The notes: a model not told the origin generated them from the sequence alone. A DNA stretch of 64,000 nucleotides from Bin87 sp963665395 (GCA_963665395.2 OY762251.1:1178001-1242000); one strand, 5' to 3'; positions 7,263 to 17,427 are shown, counted from the stretch's first letter. A program made the numbers and translations.

Positions 7263-10200
7263 ATGAACGGTCAAAGCGTTTTCGGATGGACACGCATCAT
7301 CGCGGCGGCGACGGCCCTGCTGGGCTTGCTGGCCGTGGCGCTGGTGTTCGCCCCCCGACTCTCGAGGCTAATTCTCCGCCGGCCGCCCCTACCGGGCTGG
7401 CCGCTGCCCCCGGCGACGGGAAAATTACCCTGACCTGGAACAACCCCGGCGATTCCTCCATCACCCGCTACGAGTACAACGTCAACCACAACGACACGTC
7501 CACCGGCAACCTCTCGGGCTGGAGCCAGTGGGCCACCGTCCCCGGCAGCGGCGCGTCCACCACGTCCTACACCTTCACCGGCCTCACCAACGGTCGGGAG
7601 TACCGCTACCACCTGCGGGCGGTGAACGACAACGGCGAAAGCGTGGGCGCGCCCGACTTCGGCCCGCCTTGGTACGTTTTCGCCACTCCCTACCGCCTGC
7701 CCGATGCGCCCACCGGCCTGGCCGCCGCCGCCGGCGTCCGCAGCGTCACCCTGTCCTGGAACAACCCCGGCGACTCCTCCATCACCGGCTACGAGTACAA
7801 CGTCAACCACAACGCCACCGGCACCGGCAACCTGACCGGCTGGAGCCCCTGGACGGCCATTGAGGGCAGCGGCGCCAGCACCACGTCGGTCACCTTCAAC
7901 AACCTGGCCGGCGGGAAAGAGTACCGCTACCACCTGCGGGCGGTGAACGCCAACGGCCCCAGCATCGGCGCGCCCGCCTCCGGGCCGCCCTGGTTCGTCT
8001 CCGCCATCGTCATCGCGCCGCCCCCGCCCCCGGCCGCGCCCACCAACCTGCGCGTGGAGCGCGTCTGCGACCATAAGCTCAAAGTCCGCTGGCACCGCTC
8101 CGCCGGCGCCGCCGGCTACGACCTGGAAATCGGCAGCGCCAATCGCAAGCACTGGAAACGCCTGCTGACCAACTGGCCCGGCAACTCCTGGTACGCCACC
8201 AACTGGCAGAAAGACCGCAGCTACCGCTTTGCCGTCCGCGCCGTCAACGACGGCGGCGCCAGCGAATGGGTGGACTCCGCCCTCTCCGTCGCCCCGCCTT
8301 GCGCCGTCAACAACCTGCGCGTGGTCACCAGCACCCCGGGCGCGGGCGACCTGGGCGCAGTCGGCGGCAGCATCGCCGCATCCTGGAACGCCGGCCATCG
8401 CGCCAACGCCTACCACCTGGACTACAACGGAACCCGCGAAGCCGACAACATCTCCGCCACCGCCTACACCTGGACGGTGGACAGCCGGGGCAGCAGCGAC
8501 ACCCTATCCGTGCAGTCGGTCAACGGCGGCCTGTCCAGCCCGTCCCGCAGCGCCAGCGTCGCCTGGCTGACGGCCGGCAGCATCGTTGGAACCGACGTCA
8601 CCCTGAACCTGGCCGGACACTCCGGCGACTGGCACGTGAAAAAGACCGCGCCCACCCCGGCCGGCGACTGCTCAACCGCCATCAGCGGAACGAGCCACAA
8701 CCTGACGGACCTCACGCCGGCCACGACGCAGACTTTCACGGCCTACACCGATTCCGCTTGCGCGAACGCGATGGCGACGACGACATTCACCGCCGGGGCG
8801 GGCCTAACAGTGAGCGGCGTAAAAGCGACCAGCGCGACGCTGAACATTGTGGGGCATAGTGGGCAATGGTGGTACGATGCCGACACTGGACCCGACAACG
8901 CCTGCCAGGGTCCGGTTAGCGCGGCGTCGGATGCGCTAACCGGCTTGACGGAGCACCAGCAGTACACCTACACCGCTTACGACGCGGCCGGCTGCAACGC
9001 CGCCGACGCGCTGGACTCCATTACCTTCGAGCCGTCGGGGGACGTGCTGGAAGTCGAAAACGTAACCGCAACCACGGCGACGCTGAAGCTGTCCAACCAC
9101 ACCGGGAACTGGTGGTTCAGAGAGGCCTCGCCCGCAACCGGAACCTGCACCGCCGGAGAGAGCGATTTCACCAACAGTCTGACGGGCCTGATTCCCGGCA
9201 CGGAATACACCTACAAGGCATATGACGTTGACGGCTGCGGGGCCACCCACGAGAGCGCCAGCGTAACCTTCACCACCGGCGGCGTGTCGGTGAGCAACCT
9301 GGGGGAAACTGCCTTGGTGTCGAGCTGTTTCACTGGTACCTTGGCAGGAGGCTACCAAAGATGCGGTGCTGGTTTCACGACTGGAGATGCTACGAACGGT
9401 TATACGCTGGACAGTGTAACCGCGAAGCTCAAAGCTACAGTGGGAAATCCTGGGGCTTTGACAGTTGCCCTGCACGCTGCATCGGGCAATACGCCGGCCA
9501 GCAACGCGATACCAAGTGCGTCTTTCAGCGGGAATCCCTCTCCCAGTGCTACGGGCGACTATACTTACGGCTGTGCCGGTGCTGGCTGTCGGCTGTCGGC
9601 GAACGAGACTTATTACGTAGTCATACAGACGACCAACGCAGGGGACGGCAACTACTACCTGTGGAGATTCACGGACTCGAACGACGAAACCAAATCTCCG
9701 TCAAACAACGGGTGGTCTATCGCAGATAGTACTCATACCGGGGGCGAAGGTACTTTCGGTGGAGTGACCGATGCCGCCGCCATGTTCAAGGTAGCGGCGA
9801 CGGTGTACGTGCCGCCGCCCGCCACGCTGACGGCCAGCGGCATCAGCGGCACGGGGGCGACGCTGACGGTGGGCGACCACAGCGGGGCCTGGTCCTACCA
9901 GGGCATCAGCGGCACCGAGGCATCGTCCACCTGCGCCGACGTGTCCGCCGGCACGACGACGGCGACGTTGAGCCTGACCGCCGGCAAGCTGTACGGCTAC
10001 ACGGCCTACAGCGGCGCCGGCTGCACGGGCACGGAGATTGACACCGAGTATTTCTCGGCGAACGCCTTTGACGTGGGGAATTTGGGGGAGGGGGCCGTAA
10101 GTGGGAGCAGCTGCCTGATAGGTTACCAGTCGGCAGTAGGGGGCAGTGTGCAGTGCGCCATGGCGTTCGACACCGGCACCCGGTCGGGCGGCTACACGCT

Positions 10201-10615
10201 GAAGAGCGTGACGGGCAGATTCCGCAACGATGCCGGCAATCCCGGCAACATCATCGTGAAACTGCACGCGGCGGACACGGGCAACAGCAGCAACCCGGCG
10301 GCGACGGCAATCGCCAACGCCAACTTCACCGGCGACAACCCGGACACGGCAGGGCTGTACGGCTACGCCTGCGCGGGGACCGGCTGCGCGCTGTCAAAGG
10401 ACACCAAGTACTTCATCGTGATGTCCACGGGCGACAACAGCGGAGTGAATTATTACAACCTGTCAGTCACGAATTCGGGCGATGAGGCGGTGCATCCCAC
10501 CGGAACGACGGGTTGGTCGATTGCCCATGCGGTCAGAAGCAAGTGGGGCAGCAACGCCTGGTTGAACATGACCGGCGCCCCCACCGGCCTGGTGCACATA
10601 GCGGCGGATGAGTAG
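7263..10615 (+). CDS. Large secreted fibronectin-III/choice-of-anchor-R protein, frameshifted in its signal region
   Basis: The ATG at 7263 (ribosome-binding site GGAGGGC) starts MNGQSVFGWTRI and a hydrophobic stretch typical of a signal peptide, but this frame leaves the main frame at a run of six C at 7351-7356. The main frame continues from there for about 1,090 residues. It holds three or four fibronectin type III domains, then several copies of an 80-90 residue repeat with the pattern (S/N)HxGxWW and a C-terminal YTYxAYDxxGC, and two domains of the choice-of-anchor-R type (FTTGDATNGYTLDSVTAKL and FDTGTRSGGYTLKSVTGRF). A one-base change in the C run would join signal peptide and body. It may be phase-variable, a recent mutation or a sequencing error. 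Confidence 0.75.
7351..7356 (+). other. C6 tract at the frame break of the surface protein
   Basis: Six consecutive C residues separate the frame encoding the signal peptide from the frame encoding the domains. Gain of one base or loss of two here restores a single open frame. A G12 tract sits at the equivalent place in the second giant surface gene (47604-47615). Confidence 0.6.
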
Positions 10616-10869
10616 TCGTCATCGTCAGCATCAGGATTTTCGGGATTAGGGGATTCTCCCGCCAGAGGCGGACCTTACGGCAGGATTGGGTGGTTCGACA
10701 GGCTCACCATGAGCGGCTGCAAAACCACCCCAATCCCGCCAATCCTTGAATCCGGTAAATCCTGATTCTGACGGTTTATCGTTGGGGGCGGGCCGGCGGC
10801 GATCGGTTCCGGGGCGCTGATTTGACCCTCCGTCGGCAACCGTGCTAGATTCGGTTCAGGGCAACGGCT
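10616..10869. repeat. Intergenic CAGGATT/AATCCTG inverted-repeat region
   Basis: This 254-bp gap contains TCAGGATTTTCGGGATTAGG on the left and the inverted AATCCGGTAAATCCTGATTC on the right, framing an inner pair of GGATTGGGTGG/CCACCCCAATCC. Related pairs occur at 11346-11450, 12577-12625 and 20731-20845, in each case with mismatches. No gene is seen in it. Confidence 0.6.
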
Positions 10870-11277
10870 ATGACGCCATTAAAACAGGCTTTCGGGAAAT
10901 ACTGGCTTGCTTATTATCTGGTGTACGTGGTTGCCGTTGCGGTGTTCTTGTGGCAGTACCGGGTTCCGCTGTTGAGCGGAGCTACGGCGGATGAGACCAG
11001 GTTATATTTACTGGCCGCGGTCTTTGGCGTGTCGGCTGGGATTGCGCTGACGGCAACAATCTTGATGGAGGTGCTGATTACGATGGTATTGCTGGCGCCA
11101 AGGGTGTGGCAACACGCCGTCAACCAGGGAAAACAAGAGGGCCTACGCGAGGGCCTACGCGAGGGCCGCCAAGAAGGCCGCCGGGAAACGCAGCAACGCT
11201 GGGAGGAATGGAACCGGCGTCGGATGCAGGCCGAGGCCCGGGGCGAACGGTTCGAGGAACCGCCGCCCGGGGAGTAG
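10870..11277 (+). CDS. Small membrane protein with charged repeat tail
   Basis: The 135-residue protein has two predicted membrane helices (about residues 11-30 and 45-80), then a cytosolic tail with the repeat GLREGLREGRQEGRRE, probably a coiled coil, ending in a Pro-rich acidic tip. No family is recognised. In its neighbourhood are surface-protein fragments and a second retropepsin module, but no operon partner is close. Confidence 0.6.
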   Translation: MTPLKQAFGKYWLAYYLVYVVAVAVFLWQYRVPLLSGATADETRLYLLAAVFGVSAGIALTATILMEVLITMVLLAPRVWQHAVNQGKQEGLREGLREGRQEGRRETQQRWEEWNRRRMQAEARGERFEEPPPGE

Positions 11278-11361
11278 CAGCGTCGGAATGCCCCGGCGCA
11301 TCTGTACGTGGCGGCGGGCGATTAGGGGTGGGGCGGCAGCGGCAGCAGCAGGATTTTTGGG

Positions 11362-11380
11362 CCCCGTATCAAGTACGGGG
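11362..11380. repeat. CCCCGTATCAAGTACGGGG palindrome, intergenic
   Basis: This is the same palindrome found within the IS66 and IS630 transposase frames. Here it lies inside the noncoding 11278-11530 gap, between facing CAGGATT repeats. Confidence 0.6.
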
Positions 11381-11530
11381 TGACGGAATTTTCAGGATTG
11401 GGTTGGCGGTTGCGAGGGCGGCCCAATCCTGCCAATCCTGATTTTGACGTGGCGCGCCAATCAGCCTTATACTGAGCCTGAACACCTTGGGCGCGTTCGT
11501 AATGCACACTACCAGGGAGGGATTCGCGTT

Positions 11531-11782
11531 ATGTCCATGACGAAACCCGCCACCATCACAGTTCACGATCAGGCAATCGCCTACAACGCTCTTGCGCCAT
11601 CTTTCCCGCCCGAGAGCATAGGCCAATGGGTGGCCATTGCCGGGATGGAGCCTCTGGGATTTTTCGACACGGAGGAGGAAGCCGAACGCGTCGCTGACGA
11701 ACAGGGCTTCGACTTGTTCAACCGCTACGTTCGCCGCGTTGGTTCCCCGCCGCCGTTCGCCATTTTCATGGCCGGACGCTGA
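11531..11782 (+). CDS. Small hypothetical protein linked to a retropepsin
   Basis: This 83-residue protein has a central segment QWVAIAGMEPLGFFDTEEEAERVADEQGFD, which resembles small DUF5678-type proteins, although the match is weak. The ATG at 11531 follows a strong AGGGAGGGATT site. The stop codon overlaps the start of the protease gene (TGATG at 11780-11784), so the two are translationally coupled and probably act together. Confidence 0.65.
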   Translation: MSMTKPATITVHDQAIAYNALAPSFPPESIGQWVAIAGMEPLGFFDTEEEAERVADEQGFDLFNRYVRRVGSPPPFAIFMAGR

Positions 11783-12180
11783 TGCCCAAGTTGATTGCCA
11801 GTATCACACTGGCCGCGGCCCGCCTCGAATTAGGCCCGCAGTTGCCGGTTAACCTTCCCGGCTTTGACTACCACCCGCCGGCTCTGATTGACACCGGAGC
11901 CGCCATGTCGCTCATTGACGTTGACTTGGCGCAGGCCTGGTACACACCGACGACCGACCTGCTGGCCATAGGCGGCGTAGGCCAAGGCGATGAACAGCCG
12001 ACCTTCGATATTGACGTTCACATCCCGAACCTGAGCCGTTACGTCCCAAAGCCCGTTGCCAGCGCTCCGCTGCTCAGGTCTAAAATACCGTTCGTTTTCA
12101 TCATTGGACGGGACGTCCTCCTCGACTATATCCTTACGATTGACGGACCGGGCCGCACCATCACATTTCACCGGCGCTGA
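11782..12180 (+). CDS. Retropepsin-like aspartic protease, third homologue
   Basis: The 132-residue protein has the active-site motif LIDTGAAMS (Asp37) and a C-terminal FIIGRDVLLDYILTIDGP segment, the typical second half of clan AA proteases. It diverges from the tandem pair at 610-1471 but belongs to the same superfamily. Its start overlaps the preceding small gene, which suggests a two-gene unit, perhaps protease plus substrate or inhibitor. Confidence 0.75.
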   Translation: MPKLIASITLAAARLELGPQLPVNLPGFDYHPPALIDTGAAMSLIDVDLAQAWYTPTTDLLAIGGVGQGDEQPTFDIDVHIPNLSRYVPKPVASAPLLRSKIPFVFIIGRDVLLDYILTIDGPGRTITFHRR

Positions 12181-12257
12181 CAGCAGGATAGCCTGACGCC
12201 CCCCGGTAGCCATCGCCGTGAAAATCTACAGCGACAGCAACGGCAAGCCGGGCGACG

Positions 12258-12566
12258 GCAATCGCCAACGCCAACTTCACCGGCGACAACCCGGACACGC
12301 CGGGGCTGTACGGCTACGCCTGCGCGGGGACCGGCCGCGCGCTGTCAAAGGACACCAAGTACTTCATCGTGATGTCCACGGGCGACACCAGCGGCGATAA
12401 GTATTACAACTTGTCAGTCACGAATTCGGACGCGGAGGCGGTGCATCCCACCGGAACGCCGGGCTGGTCGATTGCCCATGCGGTCAGAAGCAAGTGGGGC
12501 AGCAACGCCTGGTTGAACATGACCGGCGCCCCCACCGGCCTGGTGCACATAGCGGCGGACGAGTAG
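12258..12566 (+). pseudogene. Duplicated C-terminal fragment of the surface protein
   Basis: About 100 codons (IANANFTGDNPDTPGLYGYA through APTGLVHIAADE and a stop) repeat the last part of the gene ending at 10615 with few substitutions, and similarity continues into the noncoding repeat after the stop. The fragment begins abruptly after unrelated sequence at 12250 and has no start signal. It is a displaced partial copy. Confidence 0.8.
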
Positions 12567-12659
12567 GGGGCGGTTGTCAGAATCAGGATTTTGGGGATTA
12601 GGGGATTTGCCGGATTGGGTTAGGCCGTGTTGGCATTTCCCGTCATTCCCGCTTTCTTC

Positions 12660-12763
12660 CGTCATTCCCGCGAAAGCGGGAATCCAGTGGTCGAAATCGT
12701 AAGCGATCCTTCTCGTTGCTTCATATCGCAATCTCTGGGTTCCTGCTTTCGCAGGAACGACGG
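12660..12763. repeat. Paired dRS3-like repeats
   Basis: CGTCATTCCCGCGAAAGCGGG and, inverted, CTTTCGCAGGAACGACGG face each other over about 60 bases. A partial unit precedes at 12643. The preceding GTTGGCATTT resembles the outer arm GTTGACATTT of the longer element at 60072-60204. Confidence 0.65.
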
Positions 12764-12826
12764 TGTGATTCTCAAGTTGAGCGCTTTCACCGGCGTTGCC
12801 CTGAGTTCCTACCCGCGCGTAACTGT

Positions 12827-13782
12827 TCAGAATTGAGGGGAAATGAGCAGTTGTCGGCAAGCGGAGAGAGGGTTGAGTCCTTGCGCCCGCCAGGCGCCGA
12901 AGACTGACGACAGGGTCATCTTGGTCTCGGTGCCCTGGGTTGACCGGGTTCCGCCGCTGACCTTGCGGCTGACCACCAGGTGGCGCCGGCTGCGCTCGGC
13001 GGCGTTGTTGTCTGGTGGGACTGCCGGTTCGGCCACGAAGACGAAGAGTTCCCCGTATCCAGTACGGGGCAGGCTCTTGATGTGCTTCTCCACGCGGCGG
13101 CACAGCTTGGCCTGGACTGCTGACGGGTCGTCCCGGTGGGGACGGCAGAGGGCCAGCAGACGTTGTTCCAGGGCCAGTTGGCCGCGGCGACGCGGCCATT
13201 CCGACGGGTGGGTGAAGGCTTTGGCTTTGGCATAGACCTCGTGGACGGCGTCCGCCCACCGACCCAGCGGTTCATCGTCTGGGTAAAGCGCGCGCAGATC
13301 GTGGATGTCCCGCAACAGGTGGGCCCAGCAGCGCTGCTTGGGGCCATCGTAAGACTGATCAGATTGATCCCCAACCGCTGCTTGCCCATCACTACCCCGT
13401 CCAGTTGCGCGGGCGGTATGCAACGCCGTCGGCAGCCCGGGCAGACGCGGATACACGATTTTTGACCAATCACGGCGTGTTCGGCAACTTCCACCGGAAC
13501 CGGCGGCAGGTCAATCACTTCCCGCGTGGTGGGCGCCATGCGGGTCCGGGCAAAGCCCTGGAGACGCGGTTTGCGCGGCTTCCGGGACTGCGCCGGCTTG
13601 CGGTCGCCTTTGGGCTTCAGTCCGGGCATCCGGCCCGTCCGCCTCCGGCGGATGGCCCGCCCTGCCAACTGGACAATCCGTTGCTCCAGGCTCTCGATGA
13701 TCGCCTGCTGCCGGATGCTGATTTCGATCAGGACCTCCCGATCGGCAGTCCTGAGGTCAGTTTGAGCGTCCAGGCCACGCAT
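12827..13782 (-). pseudogene. IS66 transposase with internal deletions
   Basis: Reading leftwards, an N-terminal part (MRGLDAQTDLRTADREVLIE, basic linker) loses the CPDCG zinc-finger segment, continues to GKQRLGINLISL, then joins in another frame to YDGPKQRCWAHLLRDIHD and the C-terminal PDNNAAERS region. Compared with copy 1, about 120 residues containing the first catalytic Asp residues are missing. It cannot encode an active transposase. Confidence 0.85.
13051..13069. repeat. CCCCGTATCCAGTACGGGG palindrome in the transposase relic
   Basis: This copy lies at the same codons (LPRTGYGE) as in IS66 copy 1, so it was present in the common ancestor of both copies. Confidence 0.6.
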
Positions 13783-13827
13783 ATTGACATAACCGACACC
13801 GCCGGCGCCAGCCTCTGATAACCCCTT

Positions 13828-13960
13828 GGTAGCGTTGCGATTTAGGTGGTTCAGTTTTACGGCAATGCATTCGAGCGGCCAAAACTGCTGCTGCGCCAAC
13901 GAGATTGCCACGCTGCGCTCGCAATGACAAAGACCAAACCACCTAAAACGGAACGCTACC
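13828..13960. mobile_element. 133-bp MITE, copy B
   Basis: The ends match MITE A (GGTAGCGTTGCGATTTAGG and inverted CTAAAACGGAACGCTACC). It is flanked by the 9-bp TAACCCCTT at 13819-13827 and 13961-13969. Confidence 0.85.
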
Positions 13961-13969
13961 TAACCCCTT

Positions 13970-14102
13970 GGTAGCGTTGCGATTTAGGTGGTTCAGTTTT
14001 ACGGCAATGCATTCGAGCGGCCAAAACTGCTGCTGCGCCAACGAGATTGCCACGCTGCGCTCGCAATGACAAAGACCAAACCACCTAAAACGGAACGCTA
14101 CC
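13970..14102. mobile_element. 133-bp MITE, copy C, in tandem with copy B
   Basis: It appears identical to copy B and shares the 9-bp TAACCCCTT, which occurs a third time after it at 14104-14112. Three evenly spaced target copies with two identical elements are best explained by unequal crossing-over after a single insertion. Confidence 0.85.
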
Positions 14103-14149
14103 ATAACCCCTTTCGCTCAATTCACACCCCAAGTCTGAACAGTTACTAA

Positions 14150-14605
14150 TTCACCACTGGCCCAAACTCGTCGGGCTACACCCTGCACAGCGCCACCACG
14201 CGGGTCTACCGGAACAACGTGACGACCGGCACCCTGACTTGGACTATCCAAGAGAGCACGACGTCCGGCGGTAACGTCGTACCGACTGATACGGTGGTGG
14301 CGACGCTTACCGCTGGCACGGTGGGCACCTTCACCTTCAGCAACGTCATCAACGCCTGCTCCGGCAGCGGCTGCACGCTGAACGGCGACACCACCTACTT
14401 CCTGGTCGGTACCCTGACCGGCAGCGGCAGCCCACAGGTCATGTGGAACTTCACGCTCTCCGACAACGAAAGCCTCGTCCCGTCCGGCAACGGCTGGGAG
14501 ATAGGCAAGGGTTGGTACAGCGATTACAGCAACGGCGCGTGGGGCGCATGGGGGACCTACGACGACGTGACGAAGTTCAAGGTGACCGCCACGGCGAACC
14601 CCTAG
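14150..14605 (+). pseudogene. C-terminal fragment of a choice-of-anchor-R surface protein
   Basis: The frame FTTGPNSSGYTLHSATTRVY onward gives about 150 residues of a choice-of-anchor-R-like domain and ends VTATANP-stop. It starts without any start signal 3 bp after the IS66 end, so the 5' part was removed by that insertion. The TAG stop at 14603-14605 coincides with the TA target of the IS630-like element; because the TA is duplicated, the original gene would have had the same stop. Confidence 0.75.
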
Positions 14606-14612
14606 TGCTCAG

Positions 14613-15484
14613 TCAAAGCTGGAAAGGCAGGGGGTAGAAGCGATGGAGTTTGGTTCTGGCGTCGTCGGAGCTGAAGCGCCAATTTATAGGAACGCGCGCG
14701 GCGTTGCGCTGGGTTTCGTAGGCTGTGATGGCGCGTTGCAGGGCATCGGCGTCGGGGTTTCGCCCCTTGAGGCAGGCCCGGCTCAAGGCGCTGAATTCAA
14801 TCTCCGCCATATTCAGCCAACTGGCGTGTTTGGGGGTGTGGTGAAACTCCAGGCGTTTGGCGATGCGGCGGGCCTCGGCCGGCGGGAAGGTCTCGTACCG
14901 GGACGCCAGGCGGTGGGTCGGGGTCGTAGGGTTCGGCATACAGGTCCAGCACGTCCTCCATCGCCGCTACAAACTCCCCGTTCATCTGGGCCAGGCGCCA
15001 CTGACGCTTTTGCCAAGGCTTGAGGGTGTTTTTTGAGCCGGAGCCGCACCGTCTCATACGACAGGCTCTCCACCACGCCCAACTCCACTACCTGGTCGGC
15101 CAGTCCGCCTGTGGCGGACAAGGTCCAGTGGTCATGTCCTTCGGGAGCGTCGCTGCACGCCAGGGCGATCAGAACCTGCCCCGTACTTGATACGGGGTGG
15201 GCTTCACCACGGTCATCCAGCTTGCGATACCGGTTGGCCTGGGGGTGGTCATGCAGTACGCCGTCCAACCCCTCCTCGGCGTACCGCCGCTTGGTGCGAA
15301 ACACCGTGCGCTCCGACGTGTCCAGCGCCGCCGCCACCTGGGAAGCGCTCCAGCCCGCGTCGGTCTTGAGCAGAATGCGCGCCCGATTGATGATCCGAGC
15401 GGAATGCTGGCCGCGACGGATCAATCCCTCCAGTTGGCTGCGATCTTCCGCTGACAACCGTACCGCAAATTTCTCTTGAGCCAT
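14613..15484 (-). pseudogene. IS630-family transposase, frameshifted and deleted
   Basis: From 15484 the N-terminal helix-turn-helix region is clear (RLSAEDRSQLEGLIRRGQHS, ARILLKTDAGWSASQVAAAL, YETVRLRLKK). The frame then shifts (KNTLKPWQKRQWRLAQMNGEFVAAMEDVLDLYAEPYD), and the central catalytic Asp part is missing before RLEFHHTPKHASWLNMAEIEFSALSR, the conserved C-terminal end, is found in a third frame. The protein is inactive. Confidence 0.85.
15179..15197. repeat. CCCCGTACTTGATACGGGG palindrome in the IS630 transposase
   Basis: Read on the minus strand it adds the peptide HPVSSTGQ between DDRGEA and VLIALAC. These residues look like an insertion into the normal IS630 sequence. Confidence 0.6.
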
Positions 15485-15652
15485 GGCTGCTGCACCTCCC
15501 GTACCACTGCTTGACCGTCAGAGTAGCGACTGTGGCCCATTTTATCCTTTATCTGACGATACAACGTTGACCAAGTACTAGTTGGGGATGGTGTATAGTA
15601 GGCCCCCGTAATCCATCAATACCAGCGTTGCGCAAACAGACCTGAGCGTGTC

Positions 15653-16657
15653 ATGGCCACCGTCGGCATCATCGCCAACCCAGCAGCCAGCAAAGACATC
15701 CGCCGCCTGGTAGCCCAGGGCCGGGTGGTGCCCGATTGGGAAAAGGTGAACACCGTTCGGCGCGCTCTCATTGGCCTGCAATCCACCGATGTCGAAAAGG
15801 TGGTGGCAATGCCCGACAGCGGCAACCTGTGCCGGCGCGCCGCCGACGATTCCAGCATCTCCCTGCCCCTGGAAATGCTGCCCATGTCGCCCCTCTACAC
15901 CGAGGGCGACACGATGCGGGCCGCCGCCATGATGGCCGAAATGGGTGTGGGCTGCCTCATCACCCTGGGCGGCGACGGCACCAACCGCGCCGTGGCGGCC
16001 GCCACCAGCCAGCTTCCGCTGGTGGCGATCTCTACGGGAACCAACAACATCTTCCCGGTGATGGTCGAAGGGACGTTGGCCGGCATAGCCGCCGGACTGG
16101 TGGCTTCCGGGTTGCTGGAACTAGCGGATACCTCGGTGATCAGCAAAGCACTTCAGTTACGGGTGAACGGCGAGTTTCGGGACCTGGCCCTGGTTGACGT
16201 GGCGATCTCCAGGGAACGCTATGTTGCGACCCGCGCCATCTGGGACCTGGACACGGTGCATGAGGTTTTTCTCACTCGCGCTGAGCCGGCCGGTATCGGG
16301 TTATCGTCGGTGGGCGGTAGGCTGCATCCGCTGTCCCTTGCCGACGTGGGCGGTTTGCGCTACAAGCTGGCCCGGGACGCTGATGAGGACTCGCCGCCGG
16401 CGGCCACCGTGATTGCGCCGGTGGCTCCCGGCATCGTTGGACCGGCGGCTATCGCCGAGTGGGAACTACTGCAAGAAGGGATACCTGTGGCGCTGGAACC
16501 TCGTTACTGTACGGTGGCGCTGGACGGTGAGCGTTCGCTAACCCTGACGCCCGATGACGAGGTGGAAATCGTGCTGGCCAGAGATGGCCCGCCGGTGGTG
16601 CAGATCCAGCGCACCCTGCTCCGCGCCGCCCAGCAGGGTCTGTTCAACCTGTCCTGA
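15653..16657 (+). CDS. ATP-NAD kinase/AcoX-family protein
   Basis: This 334-residue cytoplasmic protein starts GIIANPAASKDIRRLV, has the diagnostic nucleotide motif LGGDGTNRAV near residue 107 and STGTNNIFP near residue 127. These are features of the NAD-kinase-like family that includes AcoX of acetoin catabolism. No acetoin dehydrogenase genes are adjacent, so that pathway is not supported. Its stop codon overlaps the next ATG (TGATG), so it is coupled to the TauE-like exporter. A role in NAD(P) or sugar/diacylglycerol-like phosphorylation remains open. Confidence 0.8.
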   Translation: MATVGIIANPAASKDIRRLVAQGRVVPDWEKVNTVRRALIGLQSTDVEKVVAMPDSGNLCRRAADDSSISLPLEMLPMSPLYTEGDTMRAAAMMAEMGVGCLITLGGDGTNRAVAAATSQLPLVAISTGTNNIFPVMVEGTLAGIAAGLVASGLLELADTSVISKALQLRVNGEFRDLALVDVAISRERYVATRAIWDLDTVHEVFLTRAEPAGIGLSSVGGRLHPLSLADVGGLRYKLARDADEDSPPAATVIAPVAPGIVGPAAIAEWELLQEGIPVALEPRYCTVALDGERSLTLTPDDEVEIVLARDGPPVVQIQRTLLRAAQQGLFNLS

Positions 16658-17400
16658 TGCTGGCCGGCTGGGAGCTGGTCATCGGCCTGGCCGCGCTGCT
16701 GCTGGGCTCTTTCGTATTCAGCGCCGTCGGCTTCGGCATGGCGTTGGCGGCGGCGCCCATTCTCCTGTTGATTATGGCGCCCCAACAGGCGGTGGTGCTG
16801 GTCAACGCGATGATAGCGATTACCACGCTGCTGGTGCTGGCACAGACCTGGCGGCGCCTGCGCTGGCGGGAGTCCTGGCTGTTCCTGGTCGCCGGGCTGC
16901 CGCCGGTTCCGTTGGGAGTGATACTCCTGAGCGTGGCAGCGCCGGCTCCGTTACGGGTCGCAATCACCACGCTGATACTGGCCATAGCGGTGATGAGCTT
17001 GTTCAACGTGCGAGTCCCGGTGGCGCGGACCCGTTGGGGCGCCGTGGGTTTCGGTTTTACCACCACGTTGCTCACCACGACGTTGAGCATTGGCGGTCCG
17101 CTGGCCGGCATCTACGCTATTGAGCAGGGATGGCCCCGGGAAACGATGCGGGCGACGCTGGCGATGTATTTCCTGCTGGCCGGCGTGTTGGGAATGGCCC
17201 TGTATTTCGTCGCCGGCTTGTTCCCGGTGGAGACGGCTTACAACATCGGCGTTGGCATACCGGCCGTGCTGGTGGGCGCCACCGCCGGCGGCTGGTTGGC
17301 GCGGCGGATGAGCCTGCGCATCTTTCGCTACGCCGTGCTGTTTGTGATTATCGGGGGTTGTACCACTCTATTGGCGCGGGAACTGGCTGCTCGCCTCTAG
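16657..17400 (+). CDS. TauE/SafE-family membrane exporter
   Basis: The 247-residue protein has about eight membrane helices and opens with GLAALLLGSFVFSAVGFGMA, the typical TauE/SafE (sulfite/organosulfonate exporter) first repeat. A second repeat starts near residue 128 (GFGFTTTLLTTTLSIGGPLAG). It lies in the inner membrane. The ATG overlaps the stop of the AcoX-like gene, so the two are co-translated. The substrate is probably an anion but cannot be fixed from sequence. Confidence 0.85.
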   Translation: MLAGWELVIGLAALLLGSFVFSAVGFGMALAAAPILLLIMAPQQAVVLVNAMIAITTLLVLAQTWRRLRWRESWLFLVAGLPPVPLGVILLSVAAPAPLRVAITTLILAIAVMSLFNVRVPVARTRWGAVGFGFTTTLLTTTLSIGGPLAGIYAIEQGWPRETMRATLAMYFLLAGVLGMALYFVAGLFPVETAYNIGVGIPAVLVGATAGGWLARRMSLRIFRYAVLFVIIGGCTTLLARELAARL

Positions 17401-17427
17401 TTTTGACCTGTGCCGGTTGAATTTTTT

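Larger units (their letters stand above)
12819..14146 (-). mobile_element. IS66-family element, copy 2 (deleted, with two MITEs inside)
   Basis: The ends are GTAACTGTTCAG at 12819-12830 and CTGAACAGTTAC at 14135-14146, identical to copy 1. It carries a transposase lacking its central part, plus two MITEs near its right end. Its right end abuts a surface-protein fragment beginning at 14150, so it interrupted that gene. No target duplication is visible. Confidence 0.8.
14603..15580 (-). mobile_element. IS630-like element (decayed)
   Basis: The element is bounded by TA dinucleotides at 14603-14604 and 15579-15580, as expected for IS630/Tc1 insertion. The ends TAGTGCTCAGTCAAAGCTGG and, inverted, TAGTACTTGGTCAACGTTGT are related imperfect inverted repeats. 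It encloses a broken transposase. Confidence 0.7.

Noticed and set aside
15567..15599. A hybrid promoter from the IS630 end (TTGACC) to TATAGT before the AcoX-like gene
   Set aside because: The spacing is 21 bases, longer than normal, so an outward promoter was not called.
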